Positions 50,539-62,680 of a stretch of 64,000 nucleotides of DNA are shown in pieces (the first letter of the stretch is position 1; each line of letters begins with the position of its first letter). Below the pieces are notes generated by a model, which was given only the letters and a program-made list of their open reading frames with translations, had not been told where the DNA came from and ran no database searches. The DNA comes from Paraburkholderia sp. BL21I4N1. Its GTDB lineage: Bacteria > Pseudomonadota > Gammaproteobacteria > Burkholderiales > Burkholderiaceae. The stretch spans positions 310,001 through 374,000 of the forward strand of contig NZ_PVEN01000001.1 in the NCBI RefSeq assembly GCF_002973525.1. Reading direction: 5' to 3'. The position numbers were made by a program, and so were the translations under genes.

Positions 50539-51576
50539 ATGAGCGACATTCTCGATGGTGTGACGACATTCGTGCGTGTCGTCGAAACGGGCAGTTTCGC
50601 GCTGGCGGCGGAACGCCTGGACCTCACGCGTTCGGCGGTGGGCAAAGTGATCGTGCGGCTCGAAAAACGGCTCGGCGTGCGGCTGATCAATCGGACCACG
50701 CGCAGTCAAAGCCTCACCGAAGACGGTCAGGCCTACTACGATCGCTGCGTGCGCGCACTCGCCGAACTCGAGGCCGCCGAAGCCGATCTCGACTCCGGGC
50801 GGCGCGAGCCGAAAGGGCGTCTGCGGGTCAGCGTGCCGCAGTGCTTCGGCCATCATTGCGCGGCGCCGGTGCTGCTTGAGCTGGCGCGCCGTCATCCGCA
50901 ATTGACGATCGACATGTCGATTAGCGATCGCTTCGTCGATGTCGTGGAAGAGGGTTTCGATCTGGTCGTGCGGATCGGGCCGCTCGCCGACAGCGTGAGT
51001 CTCGCGGCGCGCAAACTCGGCACGCAATACGCGAGTATCGGCGCGGCGCCGGCCTATCTGGCGCGGCACGGCACGCCGCGCAATGTGGACGAACTACGCG
51101 GGCACTCGGTGATCGCGTATGTGCGCGGCGGCATGCCCATGCCGTGGGATGTGGTCGACGTCGATGGCCAGGTGCGTCGCGCGCAGGTGCATCCGCAGTT
51201 GTGTTTCGACGATATGCAGGGGATTGTCGACGCGGCGGTCGCGGGCTTCGGGCTGGCGTGGTTGCCGAGTTGGCTGCTGGCGCGTCATGCCGGCAAGGGC
51301 GAATTGGTGACGGTGACGGAAAATTGTTTCCGGCCCGCGCAGGAGATTCACGCGGTGTGGCCGAAGAGCCGGTATCTGGCGCTGAAGACGCGCTACGCGA
51401 TCGACGCGCTGGTCGCCGGGATTCCGCCGATGCTCGGGGCGCCTGCGGCTGGTCAGGTCAAACCAGGCCAGGCGTCCCGATCGAGTGCGTCGCTTCAGAA
51501 CAGCAACGTCGCGCTAGCCACGGCGGTGCGCGTCGGCGAAGGCGATACGAACGACCCCCATGCCGTGGTCCAGTAG
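50539..51576 (+). CDS. LysR-family transcriptional regulator
   Basis: This 345-residue regulator has a winged helix-turn-helix (FVRVVETGSFALAAERLDLTRSAVGKVIVRLEKR) and a LysR effector domain close to the AaeR/DmlR-type group. ATG 50539 follows AAGG; the in-frame start 21 codons earlier has no site. The last 40 residues are low-complexity and their DNA overlaps the convergent TonB-receptor gene by 82 bp, so the C-terminus is longer than usual. Divergence from the DHA2 exporter suggests it controls that gene. Confidence 0.83.
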   Translation: MSDILDGVTTFVRVVETGSFALAAERLDLTRSAVGKVIVRLEKRLGVRLINRTTRSQSLTEDGQAYYDRCVRALAELEAAEADLDSGRREPKGRLRVSVPQCFGHHCAAPVLLELARRHPQLTIDMSISDRFVDVVEEGFDLVVRIGPLADSVSLAARKLGTQYASIGAAPAYLARHGTPRNVDELRGHSVIAYVRGGMPMPWDVVDVDGQVRRAQVHPQLCFDDMQGIVDAAVAGFGLAWLPSWLLARHAGKGELVTVTENCFRPAQEIHAVWPKSRYLALKTRYAIDALVAGIPPMLGAPAAGQVKPGQASRSSASLQNSNVALATAVRVGEGDTNDPHAVVQ

Positions 51577-53678
51577 CGACGGTTCAGCAGATTGTTGATC
51601 CCCGCGCGGAACGTCACGTCCTCGCCAGCAATTTTCGTTTCGTAGCGGCCGCTCAGATCGTAGGTGACATACGACGGCACGAACAGCGAGTTGGCGGCAT
51701 TGACAGCCTGGTTGCCCACATATTTGCCGCCGAACGCCAGCGTCAGCGGACGCAGATACGCCGGGTTGTACTCGATACGGCCGGTCACGGTGAAGCGCGG
51801 CGCACCATACACCCGCTTGCCGTCGATGTTCGGATCGTCCACGTCCACGGCCTTCGCATCGAGCCACATCACGCCGCCCATCACGCGCCATTCGTTCGTC
51901 AGCGCGAGCCAGCCGCTGGCGTCGACGCCCGTGTAGCGCTTGGTGCCGTTCTGCACGAAGTAGTTGCTGACGTTCGTGTAGTTGTAGCCCTGGTCGACGC
52001 GGAATAGCGCGACGTTGGCGCCCCACTTGGCGTGATCCGTCTTGAAGCCGATTTCATACTGCTTGCTGCGCATCGGGCCATACGTTGCGGGGTAGTTCAG
52101 GTTCGTGTTGCTGGCCGCGCCACCCTGTTCCAGCGATTCGACGTAGCTGGTGTACAGCGTCGAGTACGGATCGGTTTTGAACATCAGCGCCAAGGTCGGC
52201 GTGACCGGGCTCGCGCTGTATTGCGACGTCACGGCGGCCGTCGTGTCGTAGACGTTCTGGCGATACTGCGTGTACCGCACGCCAAGCAGCGCCGACAGGC
52301 GCGACGTGAATTGCACCGTATCACTTGCGTACACGGCGGCCTGCGTGATGCGCTGCTGACGATACAGGTCCGAGCCCATGCTGACTTCGCTATTGGTCAG
52401 CAGCGTGGTGTTGTACAGATTGCCGGTGCCGAGCGCGTAGCCCATGTTCCAGCCGGTGCTGTTGCTGTACTCGCTGGTCTGCGTCTGGAAGCCCGCGCCG
52501 ACCACCACGTCATGCTTGATGCTGCCGGTGTTGAACTGGCCTTGCACCATCGCGTCGACGTTCTGATAGAAGTAGCGCGTCATGGCCGCATAGAGCGTGT
52601 TCGTGTAGTTGCCCGCCGTGTCGGTGACGTACAGGAAGCTATCCGAATTGGTGCGGTTCTCCTTGGCGAAGCGGTACTTCAGGCTCGCATGCCAGTTCTC
52701 CGACAGACGGTAATCGAGCCCCGTGCCGAACGAAGCCATTTCGGTCTGGTAGTAGTTCTGCGGCTGGGTCAAACCGGCAATGTCGATCTTGCTCGCGTCC
52801 GGAATGCCGCCGGCGCCGATGCCGAGACCGAACAGCGTGCCGTTGGTCTTGCGCTTCTGGTAGAACGCGTCGGCGGTCCAGGTCAGGTCCGGCGTGATGC
52901 GGAAGTCCAGTGCCAGCGACGCCACCTGGCGGCGCACGTGGCCGTTCGGTTCCGCCGTGTTGCCGTCTTCGTTGACGAGGTTCAGCCGGTAGCCGAAACG
53001 GTTGTCGTTGCCGAAGCGGCCGCCCAGGTCGAGCGCCTCGGTGAATACGCCGGCCGACTTATAGCCGAGGGTGAAGCTGCGGTACGGCGTGTCGGTCGGC
53101 CGCTTCAGCACGTAGTTGACGATGCCGCCCGGCGAGCCGAAGCCATACATGAAGCCCGACAGACCCTTGAGCAGTTCGACCTGCTCGAACGGTTCGAGCG
53201 ACAGGTCGGTGTCCCACGAGGGGAACGACTGGCCGTCCACCTTGACGCTGTTCAGCGTGTCGATCGGCATGCCGCGCACGTTGAACATGGAGTTTTCGGC
53301 GAGCGCGTTATCGCTGCTGATCGACACGGCCGGGTCGTACTTGAACAGGTCGTTGGCGGTGGTTGCGAACAGATCCTGCGCTTCGTCGCTCGTCACGACG
53401 TGGGTCGAGAACGGCGTGTCGACCTGCTTGCGCGATCCCAGCGCGCCGGCGCTAACGGTATCGGCCTGCGCCACGGTGGCGTCCTTCGATGCCGAAACCT
53501 TCACGGCCGGCAAGGTGGCGGCGGCGTCGCTGGCCGGGGCGGCTTGCGCCCATCCGTTCGACGACAGGGTGGACAGCGTCAAACCCACGCTAACCAGGAG
53601 TCCGGCGCTAAGCAGCGACGGAGCGCGGCGCGGGCCGCGCGCAAACGCCGGACGGCCGGCGATAGAAAGATTCTGCAT
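51495..53678 (-). CDS. TonB-dependent siderophore receptor
   Basis: This 727-residue outer-membrane receptor has a signal sequence and a plug domain (about 80-200, with FNVRGMPIDTLNSVKVDGQ, LLKGLSGFMYGFGSPGGIVN). A 22-strand barrel follows, ending in an aromatic residue (SATLLF). The layout matches ferric-siderophore receptors such as FhuE/FoxA. The Ala-rich region before the plug lacks a full FecA-type signalling domain, consistent with no anti-sigma gene. ATG 53678 is preferred, but GTG/ATG codons upstream to 53780 remain possible. A strong palindrome lies in its upstream region. It overlaps the LysR gene tail by 82 bp. Confidence 0.87.
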   Translation of the reverse strand: MQNLSIAGRPAFARGPRRAPSLLSAGLLVSVGLTLSTLSSNGWAQAAPASDAAATLPAVKVSASKDATVAQADTVSAGALGSRKQVDTPFSTHVVTSDEAQDLFATTANDLFKYDPAVSISSDNALAENSMFNVRGMPIDTLNSVKVDGQSFPSWDTDLSLEPFEQVELLKGLSGFMYGFGSPGGIVNYVLKRPTDTPYRSFTLGYKSAGVFTEALDLGGRFGNDNRFGYRLNLVNEDGNTAEPNGHVRRQVASLALDFRITPDLTWTADAFYQKRKTNGTLFGLGIGAGGIPDASKIDIAGLTQPQNYYQTEMASFGTGLDYRLSENWHASLKYRFAKENRTNSDSFLYVTDTAGNYTNTLYAAMTRYFYQNVDAMVQGQFNTGSIKHDVVVGAGFQTQTSEYSNSTGWNMGYALGTGNLYNTTLLTNSEVSMGSDLYRQQRITQAAVYASDTVQFTSRLSALLGVRYTQYRQNVYDTTAAVTSQYSASPVTPTLALMFKTDPYSTLYTSYVESLEQGGAASNTNLNYPATYGPMRSKQYEIGFKTDHAKWGANVALFRVDQGYNYTNVSNYFVQNGTKRYTGVDASGWLALTNEWRVMGGVMWLDAKAVDVDDPNIDGKRVYGAPRFTVTGRIEYNPAYLRPLTLAFGGKYVGNQAVNAANSLFVPSYVTYDLSGRYETKIAGEDVTFRAGINNLLNRRYWTTAWGSFVSPSPTRTAVASATLLF

Positions 53679-53784
53679 ATTGTTCGAGTTGGACAGGCTG
53701 ACACCGCCGCGCACCAAAATGATGCGAACGGCATCTTGCGAGCGAGTGACGGTTAAACGGATGGTGAAAAACGAGCGCACGAAT

Positions 53785-53809
53785 GTTAATGCATCTGATT
53801 CGCATTAAC
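53785..53809. promoter_or_regulatory. 25-bp palindrome upstream of the TonB receptor, Fur-like
   Basis: GTTAATGC-N9-GCATTAAC is a perfect 8-bp inverted repeat with an AT-rich core containing AATCAGAT, about 107 bp before the receptor start. It resembles Fur-type operators in composition but not at every position. It also lies in the 408-bp gap before the isocitrate dehydrogenase gene (53679-54086), where no other gene is seen. Confidence 0.5.
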
Positions 53810-53855
53810 AATCTTTTTGAAAGCTAACAAGTCATCTATAAGACATCTGTCGTAA

Positions 53856-56315
<2,460 letters not shown>

Positions 56316-56382
56316 AGAAGCCGATGTGCTAGCCAGGGTAGCCGCAAAACCTGCGCAAACCGCACGGAAGTCAGCAGTAAGC

Positions 56383-56414
56383 ACGACGATGGCGCTCTCG
56401 AGCGCCATCGTCGT
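56383..56414 (+). terminator. hairpin terminator after icd
   Basis: A perfect 14-bp inverted repeat (ACGACGATGGCGCT / AGCGCCATCGTCGT) with a 4-nt CTCG loop is followed by TCTCACTTCT. It ends the icd transcript and may also serve the convergent small gene at 56450. Confidence 0.75.
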
Positions 56415-56449
56415 TCTCACTTCTACGTGGGCAGCCGTCATACCGGCCC

Positions 56450-56680
56450 TCACACGTGAACGATTTCCCAATCGCTGAGCTTCTCTGGAATTTCAAGCGA
56501 CGAAGTGTCGTCGCCTTCGGACAGATGCGGGCAGATCAGACCACGCGCGAGGTCGTCGGCCGCCTGTTGCGGGCTATTGAATTCACCGAGCGTCTCGTTG
56601 CCGTACGTCGCTTCCCAACCATCCTGTCCCGGCAAAATGTAGAACGCTCCCTGGGTCGAGCCAAAGCGAAAGCCTTTCAT
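56450..56680 (-). CDS. small hypothetical protein
   Basis: This 76-residue soluble protein starts MKGFRFGSTQGAFYILPGQDGWEATYG and has an acidic C-terminal half (SEGDDTSSLEIPEKLSDWEIVHV). ATG 56680 is chosen over 56701 because GGGAGA lies 8 bp before it. No family name is assigned. It sits between icd (convergent) and the alpha/beta hydrolase. The sequence has normal codon use for the window, so it is likely to be real. Confidence 0.65.
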   Translation of the reverse strand: MKGFRFGSTQGAFYILPGQDGWEATYGNETLGEFNSPQQAADDLARGLICPHLSEGDDTSSLEIPEKLSDWEIVHV

Positions 56681-57076
56681 TTTCAGTCTCCCAATTGCCA
56701 TTTAAAAACCGCTGTGCCGGTGCGGTTTCGTGCGCGAGGCTGGGGAGCGTCGTACCGCCTGATCGTCCCGTCCAACTTGCCTCGACTGCATGAAGCGCCG
56801 GCTCTTGTAAAAGAGTCTACGTCAGCGGGTTGCGGCGCAAGCCGTTCTTAGATGGGGCGATATAACAAAAAATATCGTTTAAAAATAATGGCTTATGTAA
56901 TTCATTTTGCGATGTGCAATGCGGGGCGACATTGCGAAATGGCGAATTTGTGCCACGCACCACGATTTTTTACGAAGCAAGCGTTCATGCCACATCGTGA
57001 AATTTTTGGGCTTGGGTGCGACACGAATACGGGCTGATTGATCGCGATGCTTAATTTCGAGGCATCGCCGGCGAGT
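56681..57076. other. intergenic region, AT-rich, no gene recognised
   Basis: These 396 bp contain an AT-rich stretch (about 56850-57030) unlike the surroundings. They should include the promoter of the small gene at 56450. A plus-strand frame at 56852 has unusual composition and no ribosome-binding site, so I do not call it. Confidence 0.4.
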
Positions 57077-57901
57077 TCAGGGCAGCACTCGGCGCAGAAA
57101 ATCCAGCAGCACGCGATTGAATTGCCCCGGTCTTTGCAGCGGCGCGAAATGGCTTACGCCGGGCAGCGCGATCAGCACCGCATCGGGAATCGTGCGGGCA
57201 AGATAGTCGGCGTGTTCCGGCTTGATGAACTCGTCGTGTTCGCTCTGCACGATCGCCACCGGCACGCGGATCTGGGCCAGATCGTCCACGCTATAGTTGG
57301 GTTGCGTCTGCATCATCTCGCTGACCGCGCCGACGAACGCGTCGAACTCGCCGGGCGTCGCCGAGAGTTGCGCGTAGTCCTTGCGATGCCGACTGAAGCA
57401 ACGGTCGATCAGCGGGGTCGGCACGAACGGCAGCGTGCCGCCCGGGTCCATGTTGCAGCCGAAGAAGAACACGCCCGCCACGCGTTCGGGCGCCTCGCTG
57501 GCCAGCACCAGCGCGACGCAAGCGCCGTCGCTCCAGCCGGCGAAGGCGACGCGGTCGAGTCGCAAGCGGTCCATCACGGCCAGCACGTCGGACGCCATTA
57601 ACTCGTAGCGGTACGGTCGCGTGTCGCGCGTGCTGCGGCCGTGGCCTCGGCTGTCGATCGCCACGACGCGATACCCCGCGCCGAGCAGCGCCGGAATCTG
57701 GTAACCCCAGTTGCCGCTATGTCCGAGGCCGCCGTGCAGCAGAATCACCGGCGCGCCGACGCCATAGGATGCGTACCAGATTCGTGCGCCAGCGTGCTCG
57801 ACATGGCCGTGATCGTCCGACACCGGCAGCCGCGCGGCGCCGTGGGCGTCGAAATGGGCGAGGTCGTCGTCGTGGGTGTCGAGGAACGGGTCGGTGGTCA
57901 T
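57077..57901 (-). CDS. alpha/beta hydrolase
   Basis: This 274-residue enzyme has the alpha/beta-hydrolase fold. The nucleophile elbow is GWSDG in VAFAGWSDGACVAL, the oxyanion region is ILLHGGLGHSGNW, the acid is likely in QSEHDEFIKPEH, and the base is in PGVSHFAPL. It should hydrolyse an ester, lactone or similar bond. No signal peptide is present. It is alone between icd and the Sel1-repeat gene, so the substrate cannot be inferred. Confidence 0.85.
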   Translation of the reverse strand: MTTDPFLDTHDDDLAHFDAHGAARLPVSDDHGHVEHAGARIWYASYGVGAPVILLHGGLGHSGNWGYQIPALLGAGYRVVAIDSRGHGRSTRDTRPYRYELMASDVLAVMDRLRLDRVAFAGWSDGACVALVLASEAPERVAGVFFFGCNMDPGGTLPFVPTPLIDRCFSRHRKDYAQLSATPGEFDAFVGAVSEMMQTQPNYSVDDLAQIRVPVAIVQSEHDEFIKPEHADYLARTIPDAVLIALPGVSHFAPLQRPGQFNRVLLDFLRRVLP

Positions 57902-57989
57902 GGGCGTCTCCGTGGCGTTACGCCGGGATGGAATCGCAAGGTTGCCACCTCGTCGAAGCCTAAATCAACCCCGTTCCTTCTCCGCTGCG

Positions 57990-60900
57990 CTACGCCCCCG
58001 CCGCAGCCGCCGCCGCGCTCGACGGAACCGTGGCCAGCAGGTTGGCGGCTACCCGATGCGCCCGCTCCCGCTCATCCGCGCTGAGTACCACGCTGACGAG
58101 TTGTTCGACGGCACGGACGGCATCCGCATACATGGCGTGATGAGGTTCGGCCGCGAAGCCGGCTTGCGCGCGCTGAAGCCATGCGTCGCCGAGCGCCCTG
58201 TCGCGCATCACACCGTCGCCCGACAGATAGCGCATGCCGATCTCGTACTGCCGCAGCGGGTCGCCCAGCAAGGCTTCATTCAAGGATGACAGCGCAGCCC
58301 ACGAAGTCAGGCCGGATTCGGTTGCGTCGTTCGAGACAGGCGCGCGCGAACCGTTGGTCGAACCCGTCGCACCCGGATCGGCTGCAAGGGAAATCCACCG
58401 CATCGCCGGGCCATCGAGCGTTTGCACGTCGCCCGCGGCCTCAGCGCGCAGCGCGAGCGCGATGACACCCGCATTGCATCCAAGCGCGGCAGCTTTGCGA
58501 TGCCAGCCAAGCGCCAAAGCATCGTCGCGCGGCACCCCATTGCCGGTCTCATACAGCGCCGCGAGATCGCTGGCCGCCTCGCCGGAACCGGCCGCCGCCG
58601 CCTTTTCCAGCCAGCCGCGCGCAACAGTGACATCTTGCGCGACGCCACGGCCGTGCAAATAGGCCTCGCCGACCATCGCCATGGCGGCAGCCGAACCGGT
58701 ATCCGCCGCCCGCTGGGCCCAGCCCAGCGCTTCCCGCTCGTTACGCTCGCCGCCGAGCCCCGTGAACAGATGCCACGCCAGCGAACTTTGCGCCGAGACA
58801 TTGCCCTGGTCCGCCGCGAGACGGAACCAGTAGACCGCCGCACTGAAGTCGGCCGGGACGCCGCGCCCCAGATCGTACGAGTCGCCGAGCATCGACTGAT
58901 AGACCGCGTCGCCGCGACTCGCGATACGCCACTGCCAGTAGCTGCTGACGCGCTCCGGCGTCGCGTCCGCAATGCCGACGGCGAGGCGACGCATCGCGAA
59001 CAGGTCGCCGGCCTGCGCGGCGGCGCGGCACCAGCGCTGCGCCAGCTCGGGATTGCGCGCCACGCCGGTGCCGTTCGCGTAGGCGAGACACAGCAAGCGT
59101 TGCGAGGCGAGATCGTTCGATTCGGCGCCGCGCGTGAACCATTTGATTGCAGTCGGCTGATCGGGCGGCATGCCCTGGCCCTTCGAGTAGACCGTGCCCA
59201 TCGCGGTATAGGCCGGCGCGAAGTTCTGCGCGACCGCTTTGACGAGCCACGCCTTGCCGTCGGTTTTGGTCGCGTCGTCGTTCGTATTCTTACTCGCGTT
59301 CTTACTGCCGTTCCCTTGACGCTCCAGCAGATACAAACCCAATATGGTCTGCGCCTGAGCATTGCCGGCCCGCGCGGCCGATTCCAGATAACGCTCGCCG
59401 AGCACCGCATCGCGCGGCACACCAATGCCGTACATATATTGCCAGCCGGCCTGACGTGCACCGTCGACGTTGCCGAGATCCGCGGCCTTGCGATACCAGA
59501 CCAGCGCCTGTGCCTTGTCGGCCGGCACACCATCGCCGACGAACAGCATTCGCCCCACCATCAGCGTGGCTTGCGGATCGCCGCGATCGGCGCCGACGTG
59601 AGCAAGCCGGAACGCGAGCGCCGGGTCTTTCGGCATGCCGAGCCCGGCATCCGCCAGCGACGCCAGATTGAACGCGGCGATGCCCAGCCCTTGGTCGGAG
59701 GCTCGCTGATACCACTGCTTCGCTTCGTCGAGATTGCGAGGTTCGCCTTCGCCACGCTGCAGCATGGTGCCGAGATCGTTCTGCGCGGCCGCGAGGCCGG
59801 CCTGAGCCGCGCCACGCATCCAGCCGATCGCGGCGTCGAGATCCTTGGGGCCGCCAAGGCCCAGCCGGTACTCGACGGCCAGCTGAAAACGTGCGGTCGC
59901 GTCGCCTTCCAGCGCGGCCTTGCGATGCCATGCCCGCGCCAGCACCAGGTTGCGCGCCGTGCCGGTGCCGCCCGCGTACAGTTCGCCGAGCCGGCGCTGC
60001 GCGTAGACCGAGCCGCGGCTCGCCGCGTACGACATCAATGCAAAGCCCTTTTTCTCGTCGCGCGGCACGCCTACGCCGGCCACGTACATATCGGCGAGTA
60101 CCGCGTGTGCCTCGCGATGACCGCGCACCGCGGCGATATTGATCCAGCCCGCCGCGTTCTGAACATCCCGCTTCACGCCGGTGCCGCGCAACAGTGCCAT
60201 GCCGAGCAGGAATGCGCCGTCGGCATCGCCGCGCGTCGCGCCTTGAATGAACCAGGTGACGCCGCCGTTGACGTCGCGCGGCACGCCCGCCCGACCGTCG
60301 AACAGGATCTGCCCGGCGTTGGATGCGCTGTGCGACGAGCCATGGTCCGCCGCACGCACGAACTCGGCGTAGGCCGACGCGAAGTCGACCGCGCCGCCTT
60401 CGCCGTTGTAGTCCATCAGCCCGAGCATCTCGGCCGCGAGGCCGTCGCCCTGGTCGGCGGAGAGCGACAGCCAGCGCCGCGCGGTATCGTCGTTTTTCGG
60501 CACGCGCGTGCCGTCGCGGTAGAGCGAACCGACCACGCGTTGCGCGCTGCGCGAGCCGTCCGCAGCGGCCTGTTGCAGCATCGCAAGGCCGGTGTCGGAC
60601 GGCGGCATCGCGTAGCCGAACAGCATCATCTGTCCATAGATCGCGCGCGCGTCGAGATTGCCGGCCGCCGCCTCCGCGCCGCACGACGCGAGCAGTTGCG
60701 CCGGCTTGGCCAGCGGCGACGCCGCCCATTCCTGGCTGGCGCCGAAGCGCAGCGCGCAGGGCGTGGTCGGGTCGCCGAGCGGTAAGAGCGGCAAAGCCGC
60801 GAACGGACGCGGCAGACGCGCGGCGTCGGGCGCGCCAGCGGACATGGCGTCGGCGCCGAGCGGCACAACCGCCAGCACAGTTAACGCGCTCAACGTGAGC

Positions 60901-61145
60901 GCTGTCAGCAGTGTCGGTAGTCTCGGCAGAAAGGAGAAGCGCCGCGGCGCCTGACGCAACGCGACCGTCTTCACGCCGCGCCTCGCTGCGCCATCAGCCA
61001 TTCGTTCGTGCCATGGCGTGGCCGCCCGTTCAGGCGTGTCGGATTCCACGCACACGCGTTCGGGCGGAACGCGGCGAACACGGTGCTCGTGCGCCGGTTC
61101 AAAGAGGTCTTCATTGTCATTTTCGGGTGAAGAAAAGGCGGGCAT
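57990..61145 (-). CDS. very large Sel1-repeat (TPR-like) membrane protein
   Basis: This 1051-residue protein has a charged N-terminus of about 65 residues and one transmembrane helix (about 70-95, FLPRLPTLLTALTLSALTVLAVV). The rest is built of Sel1-like repeats of about 36 residues, each with A..G..YA.G.GV..D...A..W..KAA..G patterns; I count more than twenty. Sel1 repeats form curved helical scaffolds for protein binding. The orientation suggests a periplasmic scaffold anchored to the inner membrane. Related proteins take part in exopolysaccharide secretion or envelope stress, but nothing here shows the partner. Confidence 0.85.
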   Translation of the reverse strand: MPAFSSPENDNEDLFEPAHEHRVRRVPPERVCVESDTPERAATPWHERMADGAARRGVKTVALRQAPRRFSFLPRLPTLLTALTLSALTVLAVVPLGADAMSAGAPDAARLPRPFAALPLLPLGDPTTPCALRFGASQEWAASPLAKPAQLLASCGAEAAAGNLDARAIYGQMMLFGYAMPPSDTGLAMLQQAAADGSRSAQRVVGSLYRDGTRVPKNDDTARRWLSLSADQGDGLAAEMLGLMDYNGEGGAVDFASAYAEFVRAADHGSSHSASNAGQILFDGRAGVPRDVNGGVTWFIQGATRGDADGAFLLGMALLRGTGVKRDVQNAAGWINIAAVRGHREAHAVLADMYVAGVGVPRDEKKGFALMSYAASRGSVYAQRRLGELYAGGTGTARNLVLARAWHRKAALEGDATARFQLAVEYRLGLGGPKDLDAAIGWMRGAAQAGLAAAQNDLGTMLQRGEGEPRNLDEAKQWYQRASDQGLGIAAFNLASLADAGLGMPKDPALAFRLAHVGADRGDPQATLMVGRMLFVGDGVPADKAQALVWYRKAADLGNVDGARQAGWQYMYGIGVPRDAVLGERYLESAARAGNAQAQTILGLYLLERQGNGSKNASKNTNDDATKTDGKAWLVKAVAQNFAPAYTAMGTVYSKGQGMPPDQPTAIKWFTRGAESNDLASQRLLCLAYANGTGVARNPELAQRWCRAAAQAGDLFAMRRLAVGIADATPERVSSYWQWRIASRGDAVYQSMLGDSYDLGRGVPADFSAAVYWFRLAADQGNVSAQSSLAWHLFTGLGGERNEREALGWAQRAADTGSAAAMAMVGEAYLHGRGVAQDVTVARGWLEKAAAAGSGEAASDLAALYETGNGVPRDDALALGWHRKAAALGCNAGVIALALRAEAAGDVQTLDGPAMRWISLAADPGATGSTNGSRAPVSNDATESGLTSWAALSSLNEALLGDPLRQYEIGMRYLSGDGVMRDRALGDAWLQRAQAGFAAEPHHAMYADAVRAVEQLVSVVLSADERERAHRVAANLLATVPSSAAAAAAGA

Positions 61146-61249
61146 TCTGATCGATCGCCTAGCGCGCCATCAACCCTATCGGCATCAGGATGAATAACTT
61201 GAGCGCCGGGATCGATCAGTGTGGCCGGATACGGGGCGCTAAAGAATAA

Positions 61250-61268
61250 ACCCGGCACGCGGCCGGGT
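61250..61268 (-). terminator. intrinsic terminator of the DUF2844-DUF3443 operon
   Basis: ACCCGGC-N5-GCCGGGT forms a 7-bp GC-rich stem that is followed on the minus strand by TTATTCTTT, a good U-rich tail, 60 bp after the DUF3443 stop. Confidence 0.7.
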
Positions 61269-61328
61269 CTATTTGAGCGCCGCGACCGATTCAGACTCGC
61301 AAGCGTTGCAGGCTAAACGTCACACCGT

Positions 61329-62651
61329 TCAGCTCGACGTGTACGCCACATACGGCCCCGCACCGCCGCCCGTCGACGAACGCCCCGAGATGCCGTAGAA
61401 CACGTGCCGGCCGTAAAAGAACGGCAAACCGAAGTCGAACTGGCCGGCCATGGAGATGCCGATGTTGTTGAACGCGTTGTTTCCCGACGCGCTCAACGTC
61501 AACCCGTTGGCGATGTTGAAGCCCAGCGTCACGTTCGCCGGACTCGTCGAGTTCAGCGTCGCCGTGCGACCCACCGTCGCCGTCGGCGTGAAGTAGCCGC
61601 TCAGGAAGTCGTGAGCGATCGTCGTATCCGGAAAGAACATCACCGTCGAACCGGAATCGAAGAACGTGCTGGTCAGCGTCGCGCCGTTATAAGTCGACGT
61701 GAAGTTGCTGTTGATATCCGTCCTGATCAACGTCGCGCTGGTGCCGGCCAACGTATTGTTGGCCTGTGTGTCGATGCCGAACACGAGCGTGCCCTGGGCC
61801 GTCGGGCTACCGCTGTCGGACACCTGCGCCATCTCCAGAATCACGCCGTTGTTGTCCTGCGCGAAATACGCAACCGGATTGGCGACCTGGCCGCTGACCG
61901 GCACCGTGGTGGCGGTGCCCGCGTTGGTGTAGTAGTGCGTCAGGAGCGGCGCGACGGCGCACGCCGAACCGCAGTCCGTCGGGCTCACGCCGATACCGAG
62001 GATGCCGTTCGCACCGACGTTGGCGGCGGTCGACATCAGGCGGCCCACCTGGCATTCGGACGGCGCGGCGGCCGTCAGTGCCGGGTCGCCGATCACCTGG
62101 ATCGGCAGCGTCGACGCAATCTCGCCCGACAGCGCGAGATCGGCGGTATGCACCGTGCCCCACGTATAGCCGCTGCCGAACAACGCGCACTCGGCGAGCG
62201 GCAGGCTGTTGGCCGTTTCGGTGCCGAGCGTGTTAAAGGTCGCGTCCGGAATCGCGGAACGCACGAGGCGCAGCCCGTACGAGCCCGTGTCGACCAGCAC
62301 GTTCGGAATCGTCACGCAGTTGGTGGTGGCGTTCGTCCCCGGCGTGCAGAGCTTGATGCTCACCATCGGCTGGTTGTGAATGCTCGTGCCGCTGACCGTC
62401 ACCGCCATCGTGTTGCCGGGACCGACCGCGGTCGGCACGGCGGACGCGTCGGCTGCGAGCACGTTCGGCGTCGAGGTGATCAACGGCGGACTCGAGGTGC
62501 CGTTCGTCGCGCCGCCCGACGGTGTGCCCGAATTGCCGCCCGATGCCGACGAACTGGTTGTCGAACTGTTGCTGCTGCCGCCACCACCCCCACCGCAGGC
62601 GGCCAGACTCAGGCCGAGCGCCGCGGCAATAATCCATGCGATTTTGCGCAC
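61329..62651 (-). CDS. DUF3443-family lipoprotein
   Basis: This 440-residue protein has a signal peptide with lipobox LAAC (cysteine about 19) and a Ser/Gly-rich linker. The DUF3443-like body has NTMAVTVSGTS, VSIKLCTPGTNATTNC, VLVDTGSYGLRLVRSAI, ECALFGSGYTWGTVH and VFGIDTQANNT. The DTGS motif recalls aspartic proteases, so a pepsin-like fold or protease activity is possible but unproven. It follows the DUF2844 gene on the same strand by 29 bp; the two families occur together in Burkholderia and relatives. Confidence 0.83.
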   Translation of the reverse strand: MRKIAWIIAAALGLSLAACGGGGGGSSNSSTTSSSASGGNSGTPSGGATNGTSSPPLITSTPNVLAADASAVPTAVGPGNTMAVTVSGTSIHNQPMVSIKLCTPGTNATTNCVTIPNVLVDTGSYGLRLVRSAIPDATFNTLGTETANSLPLAECALFGSGYTWGTVHTADLALSGEIASTLPIQVIGDPALTAAAPSECQVGRLMSTAANVGANGILGIGVSPTDCGSACAVAPLLTHYYTNAGTATTVPVSGQVANPVAYFAQDNNGVILEMAQVSDSGSPTAQGTLVFGIDTQANNTLAGTSATLIRTDINSNFTSTYNGATLTSTFFDSGSTVMFFPDTTIAHDFLSGYFTPTATVGRTATLNSTSPANVTLGFNIANGLTLSASGNNAFNNIGISMAGQFDFGLPFFYGRHVFYGISGRSSTGGGAGPYVAYTSS

Positions 62652-62680
62652 TTGTATTCTCTCGATTGATTTCTGTTGAT

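Noticed and set aside
52032..53756. 574-residue plus-strand frame opposite the TonB receptor
   Set aside because: Composition is Arg/Val/His-rich with no recognisable domain, and the receptor on the other strand is certain.
56852..57037. 61-residue plus-strand frame in the AT-rich gap
   Set aside because: There is no ribosome-binding site, unusual composition and no similarity that I recognise.
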